In this document: one piece after another, positions 17,099-24,654 of the stretch
Layout: each line of letters opens with the position of its first letter
Position numbering within the stretch: the first letter of the stretch is position 1
NCBI GenBank assembly: GCA_030530865.1
Contig: JAUMUC010000001.1
Location: 1-64,000 of the forward strand
Direction: 5' to 3'
Length of the DNA: 64,000 bases
DNA from: Lactobacillus sp.
Lineage (GTDB): Bacteria > Bacillota > Bacilli > Lactobacillales > Lactobacillaceae
Program-made: the position numbers and the translations under genes
Notes under the pieces: generated by a model
Database searches by the model: none
Told to the model about the DNA's origin: nothing
Seen by the model: the letters and a program-made list of their open reading frames with translations, nothing else

Positions 17099-17137
17099 GG
17101 AACCTTTTACAGGTTCTATCTGCTCTGGTGGCAGCTG
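17099..17137 (+). promoter_or_regulatory. Structured leader resembling the repeat small RNAs
   Basis: GGAACC/GGTTC(T) form a hairpin, then ATCTGCTCTGGTGGCAGC forms a second one (CTGC/GCAG). This second element nearly equals hairpin II of the minus-strand RNAs, in the same sense. It is complementary to 17371-17389 in the 3' part of the same plus-strand transcript: GTGGCAGC with GCTGCCAC, and ATCTGC with GCAGAT. A 5'-3' fold-back is therefore possible. Confidence 0.6.
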
Positions 17138-17163
17138 TTTTCTTCGTAAAGGAGATGATCATT

Positions 17164-17316
17164 ATGATTTTAAATCGTAAGGAAAATTTCTTTTTAGAAA
17201 GGAGGCAGCGTTCATTGATGCATTTCATCAATGAAATTTTAGATGTAATTGTACATTTGTTATACATTGTACAATTGATCATCGTGATTTACCTTTTACT
17301 CAAAAATAAAAGATAA
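17164..17316 (+). CDS. Small hydrophobic peptide, candidate type I toxin
   Basis: The 50-residue product has a charged N-terminal part (MILNRKENFFLERRQR), one membrane span (about 22-46) and a basic end KNKR. The ATG at 17164 is nine bases after AAAGGAG (17148-17154). A second site, AAAGGAGG (17198-17205), precedes an in-frame TTG (17215) and ATG (17218) that would give 33 or 32 residues, essentially the span alone. Which start is used is open. The gene ends just before repeat RNA copy 2, whose antisense would cover its 3' end. The architecture resembles type I toxin genes, but the sequence is not Fst/Ldr or TxpA as far as I can recognise. Confidence 0.5.
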   Translation: MILNRKENFFLERRQRSLMHFINEILDVIVHLLYIVQLIIVIYLLLKNKR

Positions 17317-17317
17317 A

Positions 17318-17424
17318 TCAAAAAGCCACCCAGCAGTTTAATATGCTGAGTGGCTAGTAACAATTAACTTGCTGCCACTTAGGGCAGATCGAGGGAGATG
17401 TTAGAGCATCTTCCTCTTTTTTGT
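17318..17424 (-). ncRNA. Repeat small RNA, copy 2, antisense to the 3' end of the small-peptide transcript
   Basis: TATAAT lies at 17436-17431 on the minus strand. Hairpin I is GAGGAAGATG/CATCTCCCTC, hairpin II is invariant, and the terminator stem CCACTCAGCA/TGCTGGGTGG is followed by CTTTTTG. On the plus strand, hairpin I plus TTTTTT (17391-17422) is a strong terminator for the small-peptide mRNA. The two convergent transcripts would therefore overlap over almost the whole RNA. Confidence 0.7.
17391..17422 (+). terminator. Terminator of the small-peptide transcript
   Basis: GAGGGAGATG pairs with CATCTTCCTC (one wobble) around TTAGAG, then TTTTTT. The same DNA makes hairpin I of minus-strand RNA copy 2. 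Confidence 0.75.
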
Positions 17425-17464
17425 ATCTCTATTATACAACTTATTTCAAAAATAAGAAGAAATA

Positions 17465-17571
17465 ATAAAAGCCACCCAGCAGTTTAATATGCTGAGTGGC
17501 TAGCACACATTTATTTTTGCTGCCACTTAGGGCAGATTGAGGAAGATGTTACAGATCTTTCTCTTTTTTGT
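17465..17571 (-). ncRNA. Repeat small RNA, copy 3
   Basis: TATAAT lies at 17583-17578 on the minus strand. Hairpin I has drifted to GAGAAAGAT/ATCTTCCTC but still pairs through a wobble. Hairpin II is unchanged and the terminator stem equals that of copy 2. No ORF on the plus strand is associated with it, so it would act in trans if functional. Confidence 0.68.
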
Positions 17572-17657
17572 ATCTCTATTATACATCGTTTCTTCAGAAA
17601 CAAAAACAAATTAAGACTACTTAAAACTAGAATTTAAATTTCAATTAGGTTAAAATA

Positions 17658-17745
17658 GAGTACGGGCAATGTCTCACTTCCAAACCGTGTCAGGACCGGA
17701 AGGTAGCAGCACTAAGGTCGTTGGGGCATGTGCCTTTTACTAGAA
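17658..17745 (+). ncRNA. ffs: Signal recognition particle RNA, small bacterial type
   Basis: The core GTCAGGACCGGAAGGTAGCAGC holds the tetraloop and the asymmetric loop that bind Ffh. Flanking bases pair (CCAAACC with GGTCGTTGG, GGCA with TGCC) into one long hairpin. TAAAAT at 17651-17656 fits a -10. Exact ends are approximate. The position before dnaX is the usual one in Firmicutes. Confidence 0.92.
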
Positions 17746-17751
17746 AACAAC

Positions 17752-17785
17752 ACTTCTAATGCAGCATTGTATTAGGAGTTTTTTT
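17752..17785 (+). terminator. Terminator after the SRP RNA
   Basis: ACTTCTAAT pairs with ATTAGGAGT around a GC-containing loop and is followed by a T-run. It lies just before the dnaX ribosome binding site. Confidence 0.8.
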
Positions 17786-17806
17786 GAATAAAAAAGGAAA
17801 GAGTTC

Positions 17807-19483
17807 ATGGCATACCAAGCGTTATACAGAAAATGGCGTCCACAAACCTTCGATACAGTTGTGGGACAGACAGCCATTACTAGCACATTGAAAAATTCAA
17901 TTATCAGAAATACTGTATCCCATGCCTTTCTTTTTTCTGGCCCAAGAGGTACTGGTAAAACATCCTGTGCGAAACTCTTGGCTAAGGCATTAAATTGTAC
18001 CAACCGCCAAGATGGTGAACCTTGCAACCAATGTGATAACTGCAAGGCGGCTGATCAAGGAAATAATCCCGATATCATTGAAATCGATGCGGCATCTAAC
18101 AACGGTGTTGACGAAATTCGTAATATTCGTGATCAAGTTAACTATGCCCCAACTGAAGGTGCGTATAAAGTTTACATTATCGACGAAGTTCACATGCTCT
18201 CAATGGGAGCTTTTAATGCTTTGTTGAAAACTCTGGAAGAGCCACCAGCACATGTTGTCTTCATTTTGGCAACGACTGAATTACAAAAAGTACCTGCAAC
18301 AATCATTTCTCGGACCCAGCGTTACAATTTCAAGCGTATTTCCCGGGAAACACTGGAAGATAGAATGAAATTCATTCTTGACCAAGAAAATATCAAATAT
18401 GAAGAAAAAGCTTTAGCAATCATTGCTCAAGTGGCTGATGGAGGAATGCGTGATGCCTTAAGCATCCTTGACCAATTGCTAAGTTTTGAAACAAATCAAG
18501 TAAAATACGAAGATGCCCTAAAAATTACGGGCTATGCCGATCAAGCCAATATTGAAAAGTTGTTGGCAGATATTCTCTTGCATCAAACAGCAGATGCAAT
18601 TAGCGTTGCCAATAGTGAACTAGCTAATGGTGCAAGCTCTCGTAATTTGCTCAACCAAATTATTAATTTGACAACTAAGGTGTTGCTATCGATTAAGACT
18701 AAGGAAAATTCTAGTTTTATTACTGAAAACTACCTCGAATCGCTTGCTGAAGTTAAAGAAGAACAATTTTTCAAAGTGGTTGAATATGCAAATCAAGCCT
18801 TGTTGGACTTGCGTTACACTAATCAGCAACAAATTCCGTTGCAGGTCTTCTTGGTTGAAGCTAGTCAAAAGCCTAAGCCAGTTGCAACTGCAATGCCAGC
18901 GATTGATCCAAATATAATGAAACGGATCGAAGCTCTTGAAAAGCAAAGGGCTGTACCGAAACGTCCAATCAAGCGAATGGATCCACAAGCTGTCTTAAAT
19001 CGCCCTGAGCCAGAAACTCCGGTTAAAAAGCCAGCAGCTAAGATCAGCAAGAATAAATTGCAAAATGAAAAAGAAGTTTACGACGTCTTGAGTGCAGCGT
19101 CTAAAGAAGCTTTGGCCAATGTCAAAGATGTATGGCAAGATTTATTGTCAGTGCTTGATGCTAAGGAAAAAGCTGTGGTGCAAACAATCACGCCAGTGGC
19201 AGCCAGCGATTCTAAAATTGTGGTAAAATTCAAGTATCAACTTTGGTTTGATCGTGAAAGCAAAGATGGACAGCTGAAAGATAAGATTGAAGCCGAATTG
19301 TCCAAGTTTTTAAAGACTGATTATCACTTGGTATTGGTCCCAGATGAATCATGGGATAGCGTGCGGGCACAATATATCCGTGAACACCGCGATGAAATTC
19401 TCAATCGTGAAAAAGCTAAGGATAATGAAGCTGTCGAAGTTGCCAAAAAACTATTTGGTGATGTAGCTCAAATCAAAGATTAA
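17807..19483 (+). CDS. dnaX: DNA polymerase III subunits gamma/tau
   Basis: The 558-residue clamp-loader protein begins MAYQALYRKWRPQTF. It has Walker A GPRGTGKT (45-52), a zinc module with C64, C73, C76 and C79, Walker B IIDEVHMLS, the sensor region, and a tau-specific C-terminal part. A Lys/Pro-rich linker lies near 380-420. I saw no convincing programmed frameshift site that would make a shorter gamma form. Downstream ybaB and recR follow the conserved order. Confidence 0.96.
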   Translation: MAYQALYRKWRPQTFDTVVGQTAITSTLKNSIIRNTVSHAFLFSGPRGTGKTSCAKLLAKALNCTNRQDGEPCNQCDNCKAADQGNNPDIIEIDAASNNGVDEIRNIRDQVNYAPTEGAYKVYIIDEVHMLSMGAFNALLKTLEEPPAHVVFILATTELQKVPATIISRTQRYNFKRISRETLEDRMKFILDQENIKYEEKALAIIAQVADGGMRDALSILDQLLSFETNQVKYEDALKITGYADQANIEKLLADILLHQTADAISVANSELANGASSRNLLNQIINLTTKVLLSIKTKENSSFITENYLESLAEVKEEQFFKVVEYANQALLDLRYTNQQQIPLQVFLVEASQKPKPVATAMPAIDPNIMKRIEALEKQRAVPKRPIKRMDPQAVLNRPEPETPVKKPAAKISKNKLQNEKEVYDVLSAASKEALANVKDVWQDLLSVLDAKEKAVVQTITPVAASDSKIVVKFKYQLWFDRESKDGQLKDKIEAELSKFLKTDYHLVLVPDESWDSVRAQYIREHRDEILNREKAKDNEAVEVAKKLFGDVAQIKD

Positions 19484-19507
19484 GTAAGAGTGAAAAAGGA
19501 GATAATT

Positions 19508-19837
19508 ATGGTAAAGAGACCTAGTTTTGGTGGCATGGGCGGAATGAACATGCAACAAATGATGAAGCAAGCTAAGAAGCTTCAAGAACAAATGGAACAA
19601 GAACAAGCTAACATTGTTAGCCAAGAATTCACTGGTGAATCTGCAGATCAAATGGTAGTAGCTACTTTTACAGGTGATCGCCGTTTGAAGAACTTGGTGA
19701 TTAAGCCAGAAGCAATCGACCCAGATGACCCTGATATGTTACAAGATTTAGTAATCGATGCAGTTAACAAGGGCTTGAGCAAGATTGATGACACTACAAG
19801 TCAATCACTTGGTAAGTACACGAAAGGTTTGATTTAA
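19508..19837 (+). CDS. Nucleoid-associated protein, YbaB/EbfC family
   Basis: The 109-residue product has the Gly/Met-rich beginning [21 protein letters not shown], split here after 20 residues at most, and the YbaB core that dimerises and binds DNA. An in-frame GTG at 19490 is rejected: AAAGGAG (19494-19500) lies inside that extension and is seven bases from the ATG at 19508. It sits between dnaX and recR. Confidence 0.92.
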   Translation: MVKRPSFGGMGGMNMQQMMKQAKKLQEQMEQEQANIVSQEFTGESADQMVVATFTGDRRLKNLVIKPEAIDPDDPDMLQDLVIDAVNKGLSKIDDTTSQSLGKYTKGLI

Positions 19838-19838
19838 G

Positions 19839-20438
19839 ATGAATTTTCCCCAGCCTTTAGAGAAGCTGGTGGAATCATTCATGAAGTTGCCTGGTATCGG
19901 TGAAAAAACCGCCATTCGTTTAGCTTTCTTCGTTTTGGATCTGCCAGAAGAAGATGTGCAACAGTTTGCCAACGCCTTGCTGGATGTCAAAAGCAAATTA
20001 AGACAATGCGAAATTTGTGGCAATATCACTGAACAAAATCCTTGCCGTATCTGTGCTGATGAGACGCGAGACCAAACTAAAATAATGGTTGTCGAAGAGT
20101 CTAAAGATGTGATGGCTTTTGAAGAAATCAACGGCTATCATGGACTTTACCATGTGCTTGGTGGTGTCTTATCTCCGATGGATGGAGTGGGGCCTGAAGA
20201 GTTGAATCTCAAGAGTTTAATTACTCGTTTGCAAAAGCAGGATCAGGTAACTGAGGTGATTTTAGCTTTGAATTCCACTCCAGAAGGGGAATCAACGGCT
20301 ATGTACCTCAAAAAATTGATCAAACCAGCGGGTATAAAAGTTTCTCGTCTTGCGACCGGATTAGCAGTCGGAAGCGATATTGAATATGCAAGTTCACTTA
20401 CCCTTAAGCGAGCTGTAGAGGGAAGGACTGAATTATAG
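19839..20438 (+). CDS. recR: Recombination mediator RecR
   Basis: The 199-residue protein has the helix-hairpin-helix [16 protein letters not shown] (about 16-31), a four-Cys zinc finger [16 protein letters not shown] (about 57-72) and a Toprim domain with [13 protein letters not shown]. It works with RecF/RecO to load RecA at gaps. It starts one base after ybaB and overlaps the next gene by one base. Confidence 0.95.
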   Translation: MNFPQPLEKLVESFMKLPGIGEKTAIRLAFFVLDLPEEDVQQFANALLDVKSKLRQCEICGNITEQNPCRICADETRDQTKIMVVEESKDVMAFEEINGYHGLYHVLGGVLSPMDGVGPEELNLKSLITRLQKQDQVTEVILALNSTPEGESTAMYLKKLIKPAGIKVSRLATGLAVGSDIEYASSLTLKRAVEGRTEL

Positions 20439-20671
20439 TGCGACGTAATAATGATGTTAAAGCAATTGGAGACGCACGATTAAATAAGTTGATTGAAGAA
20501 ATTAATAATCAACTGATGCAAGAAAAAATTATCGATCAAACTGTGATGGATTTATCAATTGATAATGAAATTGCCCATAAAATTCTTGCTGCAAAATATC
20601 ACTTTTTATTTGAAGAAGCTCGCAGTCGTAATACAAGATTTAGTGGTATTTCAAATGCAATTTCAGAATAA
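20438..20671 (+). CDS. DUF2508 (YaaL-like) protein
   Basis: The 77-residue acidic/basic helical protein matches the YaaL/DUF2508 group that follows recR in Bacillus and Lactobacillus. The start is GTG, overlapping the recR stop by one base (TAGTG). The function is unknown. A terminator closes the transcript. Confidence 0.82.
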   Translation: MRRNNDVKAIGDARLNKLIEEINNQLMQEKIIDQTVMDLSIDNEIAHKILAAKYHFLFEEARSRNTRFSGISNAISE

Positions 20672-20672
20672 A

Positions 20673-20697
20673 AGCTCACAAAATGTGGGCTTTTTTT
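20673..20697 (+). terminator. Terminator of the dnaX-recR operon
   Basis: AGCTCACA pairs with TGTGGGCT around AAA, followed by a T-run. Confidence 0.85.
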
Positions 20698-20748
20698 GAC
20701 TGTTAAAAATTCAAAAAATCCGTTAAAATAGTTAAGATGGAGGAAGTT

Positions 20749-21396
20749 ATGAAAGGTTATTTTATCAGCTTTGAAGGGCCTGATGGCTCCGGGAAAAGTA
20801 CAGTTTTAAAAGAAACATTAGCACGGATTTCTGATCGGTTAACAACACAATATCTTGTGACCCGTGAACCCGGTGGATCAAAAATTGCTGAGGCAATTCG
20901 TGATTTGATTTTGGACCCTAGTCATATGGAAATGGATCCTAAAACAGAAGCTTTGCTTTATGCAGCAAGTCGTTCACAACACTTGGAAGAAATCGTTATT
21001 CCAGCTTTAGAAGCGGGAATGCTGGTTGTTTCTGACCGTTATATCGATAGTTCTTTAGCCTACCAAGGAGTTGGTAGAAACTTAGGAATTCCCGATGTTT
21101 TGGCAATTAACGATTTTGCGACCAAAGGCTTGATGCCAGATTTGACTATCTTTTTAGATGTGCCACCTGAAGTTGGCTTGGCTAGAATTGAAAAAGATCG
21201 TCCCGGTCAAGAAGATCGTTTAGAAAAAGAAAAGCTTGATTTTCACCGCCGCGTTCATGAAGGATACGAAACGGTTAATGAATTATACCCAGATCGCATT
21301 AAAGTAATTGATGCAAATCGACCTCTTGAAGAAGTAGTGAATGATACGATTGCTACGATTCAAGAAAAACTTCCTGATTTACTAGCAAAGGATTAG
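20749..21396 (+). CDS. tmk: Thymidylate kinase
   Basis: The 215-residue enzyme phosphorylates dTMP to dTDP. It has the P-loop GPDGSGKST (10-18), the TREPGG motif and the [12 protein letters not shown] motif. The ATG at 20749 is chosen because GGAGG (20739-20743) lies five bases before it; the ATG at 20737 would place that site inside the gene. The length then fits the family. TAAAAT at 20724-20729 may be the -10 of a new transcription unit running to tsaD. Confidence 0.95.
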   Translation: MKGYFISFEGPDGSGKSTVLKETLARISDRLTTQYLVTREPGGSKIAEAIRDLILDPSHMEMDPKTEALLYAASRSQHLEEIVIPALEAGMLVVSDRYIDSSLAYQGVGRNLGIPDVLAINDFATKGLMPDLTIFLDVPPEVGLARIEKDRPGQEDRLEKEKLDFHRRVHEGYETVNELYPDRIKVIDANRPLEEVVNDTIATIQEKLPDLLAKD

Positions 21397-21398
21397 TA

Positions 21399-22175
21399 AT
21401 GGCAATTGATTTAACAAAGATTAATCAAGGAATTGCAACCGAATTAAAACGGGCCTACGAAAATGAGCAGTTGTCCCACAGCTATTTATTGATTGATACC
21501 GACATCGAAGAAGCTGTCAACACCGCTTACTGGTTCACCTGTTTATACCATTGCCAGGGCGACAATAAGCCTTGTGGTAGTTGCCAAAATTGTCAAAATA
21601 TTTTGCAAGGTAACTTTCCTGACTGCATGTTAGTTAAGCCAGAAGGCAAGCAAACGATTGGGATTGATCAAGTTCGTGAATTAAAAAATGAATTGGCAAA
21701 AAGCCCAGTCGAAAGTGACCGCCGTTTCTTTATCGTGCAAAATGCTGAAAAAATGACGCTTAACGCAGCCAATGCATTATTAATTTTGCTGGAAGAACCC
21801 GCTAGTCCAGTTGTTAATTTCTTGATTGCTGACAACTTAGAACAGATTTTGCCAACTATTCGTTCCAGAATGCAAATCTTACAAGCTAATGGTGCAATCA
21901 ATGGTAAGATTAAATTAGATGAAAAATTGCGTGCCCAAGTGACCGCTTTTTATCATAAATTGGCAGTTCATGATCAGATGGCCTTGCTTGATGCTTCTAA
22001 GATAGGGGCTAACAAGGCTAATCAAAGTCAAATTGTCGATTTGCTAAAAGAATTAGCTTTAAAGGAACAGAATTTTGAAATATTGAAAAGCCTGCTACAT
22101 TTAGACCAACAATTAGCCTACAATGTGAATTTTAAGGCGGCATTAGAATATATTGCACTTTCATGGAAAGGATAG
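21399..22175 (+). CDS. holB: DNA polymerase III delta' subunit
   Basis: The 258-residue AAA+ clamp-loader protein has the zinc module CQGDNKPCGSCQNC (about 49-62) and the sensor-type TIRSRMQIL (about 150-158). Like other delta' subunits it lacks a standard Walker A. The order tmk-holB-yabA-rsmI is conserved in Firmicutes. It starts two bases after tmk. Confidence 0.92.
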   Translation: MAIDLTKINQGIATELKRAYENEQLSHSYLLIDTDIEEAVNTAYWFTCLYHCQGDNKPCGSCQNCQNILQGNFPDCMLVKPEGKQTIGIDQVRELKNELAKSPVESDRRFFIVQNAEKMTLNAANALLILLEEPASPVVNFLIADNLEQILPTIRSRMQILQANGAINGKIKLDEKLRAQVTAFYHKLAVHDQMALLDASKIGANKANQSQIVDLLKELALKEQNFEILKSLLHLDQQLAYNVNFKAALEYIALSWKG

Positions 22176-22180
22176 AAAAA

Positions 22181-22507
22181 ATGGATCCTTATACAAAATT
22201 ACAAGAGATTCGTGAGGCCATGACACAATTATCTAGCACAATGGCGACGCTAGAAGGGGATCTCTTGAACACTTTGAAGGAAAATACCGAACTTAAAGTT
22301 GAAAACCAGTTATTACGGGAGAAGCTAAACAAGCTTGAACAAAATAGTAAGGTTAAGAAAGTTAACCGTGGTTTTGAAAGCTTAAACAAGATTTATCAAT
22401 CAGGCTACCACATCTGTAATACTTACTATGGCTCACATCGTGATCCAAATTCTGACTGTATTTTCTGCCTACAAATTCTAGATAATATGGATAATAGAAA
22501 GGCTTAG
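22181..22507 (+). CDS. yabA: Replication initiation control protein YabA
   Basis: The 108-residue product has an N-terminal leucine-zipper-like coiled coil (about 10-62) and a C-terminal zinc motif with the HICNTYYG and DCIFCLQIL segments. YabA tethers DnaA and DnaN and limits re-initiation. The ATG at 22181 is eight bases after AAGGA (22168-22172), which lies in the end of holB; an ATG at 22163 inside holB lacks a ribosome binding site. Confidence 0.92.
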   Translation: MDPYTKLQEIREAMTQLSSTMATLEGDLLNTLKENTELKVENQLLREKLNKLEQNSKVKKVNRGFESLNKIYQSGYHICNTYYGSHRDPNSDCIFCLQILDNMDNRKA

Positions 22508-22508
22508 C

Positions 22509-23366
22509 ATGCAGATTCAAAAGAGCTATGCTGACGAAGGGGGCAAACTTTATCTAGTGCCCACACCTTTAGGAAACTTGGGTGATATTACTCTTCGAGC
22601 TAAAGAAATTTTAACGAGTGCTGATTATATTGCTTGTGAAGATACTAGAACCAGCAAGGTTATGCTAGATCGCTTAGATATTCATAATCAGCTAGTTGCT
22701 TTTCACAAGTTCAATTCTCAAAAAAAGGCACCAGAATTAGTTGAAAAGATGAAAAATGGGGCAGTGATCGCAGAAATTAGTGATGCGGGGATGCCCGTTA
22801 TTTCTGATCCAGGTTATATTTTGGTTGAAGCTTGTATCAAAGCTGGCATTCCTGTGATTCCATTGCCAGGACCATCAGCTTTTGTCACTGCGTTAGTGGC
22901 TTCAGGTTTTGATGCACAACCATTTACCTACTATGGCTTTTTATCAAGAAAAGCTAGCGAACAAAAGCCAGTCTTTCAAGCAATGAAAGAAGCTAAGGCA
23001 ACCAGTATTTTTTATGAAGCCCCACATCGTTTAGTGAAAACTTTGAAAGTGATGTTGGAAGTTTTGGGCCCAGATCGCCAAATTTGTGCAGCTCGTGAAT
23101 TGACTAAAATTCATGAAGAATTTGTACGGGGAAGTGTCCAAGAAGTGCTTGATCACTTTGAAGAAACAGCACCTCGAGGAGAGTTTGTGATGCTAGTCTC
23201 ACCTAATGAAGAAGAAACTGTCGTGGATCTCGATGATTTGTTAGTCGAGGTTGATCGTTTAGTGGCAGATGGTGAAAGTAAGACACGTGCGATCAAGATG
23301 GTCGCTAAAGCTCACAATTTATCAAAGAATGAGTTATATGATCGTTATCATCAAGCAAAGGAGTAA
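22509..23366 (+). CDS. rsmI: 16S rRNA (cytidine(1402)-2'-O)-methyltransferase
   Basis: The 285-residue enzyme is of the tetrapyrrole-methylase fold: LVPTPLGNLGDITLRA near residues 16-31, the CEDTRTSK motif (about 44-51) and AEISDAGMPVISDPG (about 89-103), where the methyl donor binds. It modifies C1402 in the ribosomal decoding centre. It starts one base after yabA. Confidence 0.95.
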   Translation: MQIQKSYADEGGKLYLVPTPLGNLGDITLRAKEILTSADYIACEDTRTSKVMLDRLDIHNQLVAFHKFNSQKKAPELVEKMKNGAVIAEISDAGMPVISDPGYILVEACIKAGIPVIPLPGPSAFVTALVASGFDAQPFTYYGFLSRKASEQKPVFQAMKEAKATSIFYEAPHRLVKTLKVMLEVLGPDRQICAARELTKIHEEFVRGSVQEVLDHFEETAPRGEFVMLVSPNEEETVVDLDDLLVEVDRLVADGESKTRAIKMVAKAHNLSKNELYDRYHQAKE

Positions 23367-23369
23367 GAT

Positions 23370-24095
23370 TTGCAAGAATACAGTATGGACGTAAAGGTTG
23401 AAAACCTTAATTGCGATGAAAATGGCACAATGAAGTTACAAGTCTTATTTGACTTACTGATGAAGGCTTGTGACCATCAATTGGCTAAAACAAAGATCAG
23501 CGGTAATGCTTTGGCTAGCAAGAATTGGGGTTGGGTCGTCACTCAATATGAAGGAAAGATCGATCGCTTACCTCGTTTTGGTGAAATTATTACCATTAAA
23601 ACTAACGACAAGGGCTTCAACCGTTTCTTTTGCTATCGTGATTTTGATGTGTACGATGCAGAAAACAACTTACTCTTGTCCTTGTCCAGTCGTTGGGTGA
23701 TGTTTGATTTGGAAAAGCGAAAATTAATTCCTACGCAAACAGAATTGTTAACTAGCCAAGGTTATGAAGCATTAGATAAATTGCCTAAGTTCAAGCGTTT
23801 ACGTAAACAAGATGCATACATAAGTTCTCGTCCATACAGAGCTCGTTATGATGACCTAGATTTGAATCACCATGTGACTAACAGCCATTATTTCTCATGG
23901 ATGATTGATATGTACGATCGTGACTTTTTGAAAAAGCATGAATTAACTAGCTTAGCTATTAGCTTTGATCAAGAAGTGCGGTATGGGGATGAAATCAATT
24001 CCCTCTTTAAGTTAGAAAATGACACAGCATACCACCAAATTTTCAGTAATGATCATGAAAATTCGGTATGTGAATTGACTTGGAAAGAAAGATAA
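23370..24095 (+). CDS. Acyl-ACP thioesterase family protein
   Basis: The 241-residue protein has two hot-dog domains, with WVVTQYEGKIDRLPRFGE (about 50-67) in the first and DLDLNHHVTNSHYFSWM (about 165-181) in the second, as in FatA/FatB-like thioesterases. It would release fatty acids from acyl carrier protein. The start is TTG behind AAGGAG. It follows rsmI closely and is followed after one base by the FolT-like gene. Confidence 0.88.
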   Translation: MQEYSMDVKVENLNCDENGTMKLQVLFDLLMKACDHQLAKTKISGNALASKNWGWVVTQYEGKIDRLPRFGEIITIKTNDKGFNRFFCYRDFDVYDAENNLLLSLSSRWVMFDLEKRKLIPTQTELLTSQGYEALDKLPKFKRLRKQDAYISSRPYRARYDDLDLNHHVTNSHYFSWMIDMYDRDFLKKHELTSLAISFDQEVRYGDEINSLFKLENDTAYHQIFSNDHENSVCELTWKER

Positions 24096-24096
24096 A

Positions 24097-24612
24097 ATGA
24101 CTAGTCACAAAATCAGAAAAATTGCTTTATTAGGCTTAATGATTGCCCTAAAAGTAGTACTTGAAAGAATTTCGTTTGGGACGACGCTTTTTGAAGTCGG
24201 ACTAGGTTTCATTGGTAGTGTCATCTTGGCATATCTTTTTGGCCCATGGTGGGGCTTAGTCGCTGGTGGTGTCAGTGACTTGATTTCTTCAGCTATATTT
24301 GGAAATGCTGGAGGATTTTTTATTGGCTTTACGCTTACAGCAATGGCAGGACCAATGATTTACGGTTTAGTTTTATATCGGAAAAAGCCAACAATTTGGC
24401 GGATTATCTTGGCAATCGTCTTAGTTTGCTTAATTGTGAACCTGGGGATGAATAGTTTGTGGCTCAACATGATGTATAAAGAACCATGGGGACCGCTTTT
24501 GACAATTAGAGCTACGAAGCAACTAATTATTGCTCCAATTCAATGTGTGGTAACTTACTTTGTATTACAAGTGCTTGATCGCATAATTGAGGCCAAGAAT
24601 CTGCATTTTTAG
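24097..24612 (+). CDS. ECF transporter S component, folate type (FolT-like)
   Basis: The 171-residue membrane protein has about six spans. Its beginning (ALLGLMIALKVVLERISF), the GPWWGLVAGGVSDLISSAIFG loop region and the C-terminal RATKQLIIAPIQ segment resemble the FolT group. It binds the vitamin and shares an EcfA/A'/T module encoded elsewhere; none lies in this window. Folate specificity is by resemblance only. Confidence 0.75.
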   Translation: MTSHKIRKIALLGLMIALKVVLERISFGTTLFEVGLGFIGSVILAYLFGPWWGLVAGGVSDLISSAIFGNAGGFFIGFTLTAMAGPMIYGLVLYRKKPTIWRIILAIVLVCLIVNLGMNSLWLNMMYKEPWGPLLTIRATKQLIIAPIQCVVTYFVLQVLDRIIEAKNLHF

Positions 24613-24654
24613 TGATATACTTTTTACTAGATAATTGAGAAAGTACGAGTAAGC

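Larger units (their letters stand above)
16910..17584. repeat. Three tandem copies of a small-RNA module, about 120 bp each
   Basis: Units lie at about 16910-17030, 17320-17437 and 17466-17584. Each has the same order: terminator stem, linker, hairpin II, hairpin I, TATAAT (read on the minus strand). Linker sequences differ, while stems keep pairing through wobble changes, as expected of functional RNA. Copies 2 and 3 are closest to each other. Between copies 1 and 2 lies a short ORF on the plus strand; between copies 2 and 3 there are only about 30 bp. Confidence 0.9.

Noticed and set aside
17164..17316. The small peptide as an Fst/Ldr-type toxin
   Set aside because: It is a similar kind of peptide (one span, charged end), but the Fst family's characteristic central Pro and its acidic end are absent, so only the general architecture supports a toxin role.
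16910..17584. The repeated region as a CRISPR array
   Set aside because: Only three units of about 120 bp at unequal distances, each with promoter and terminator; there are no short regular repeats with spacers and no cas genes.
19015..19035. Programmed frameshift site in dnaX (A-run before CC)
   Set aside because: GTT AAA AAG does not allow both tRNAs to re-pair after a -1 slip, and no clear stimulatory structure was seen.
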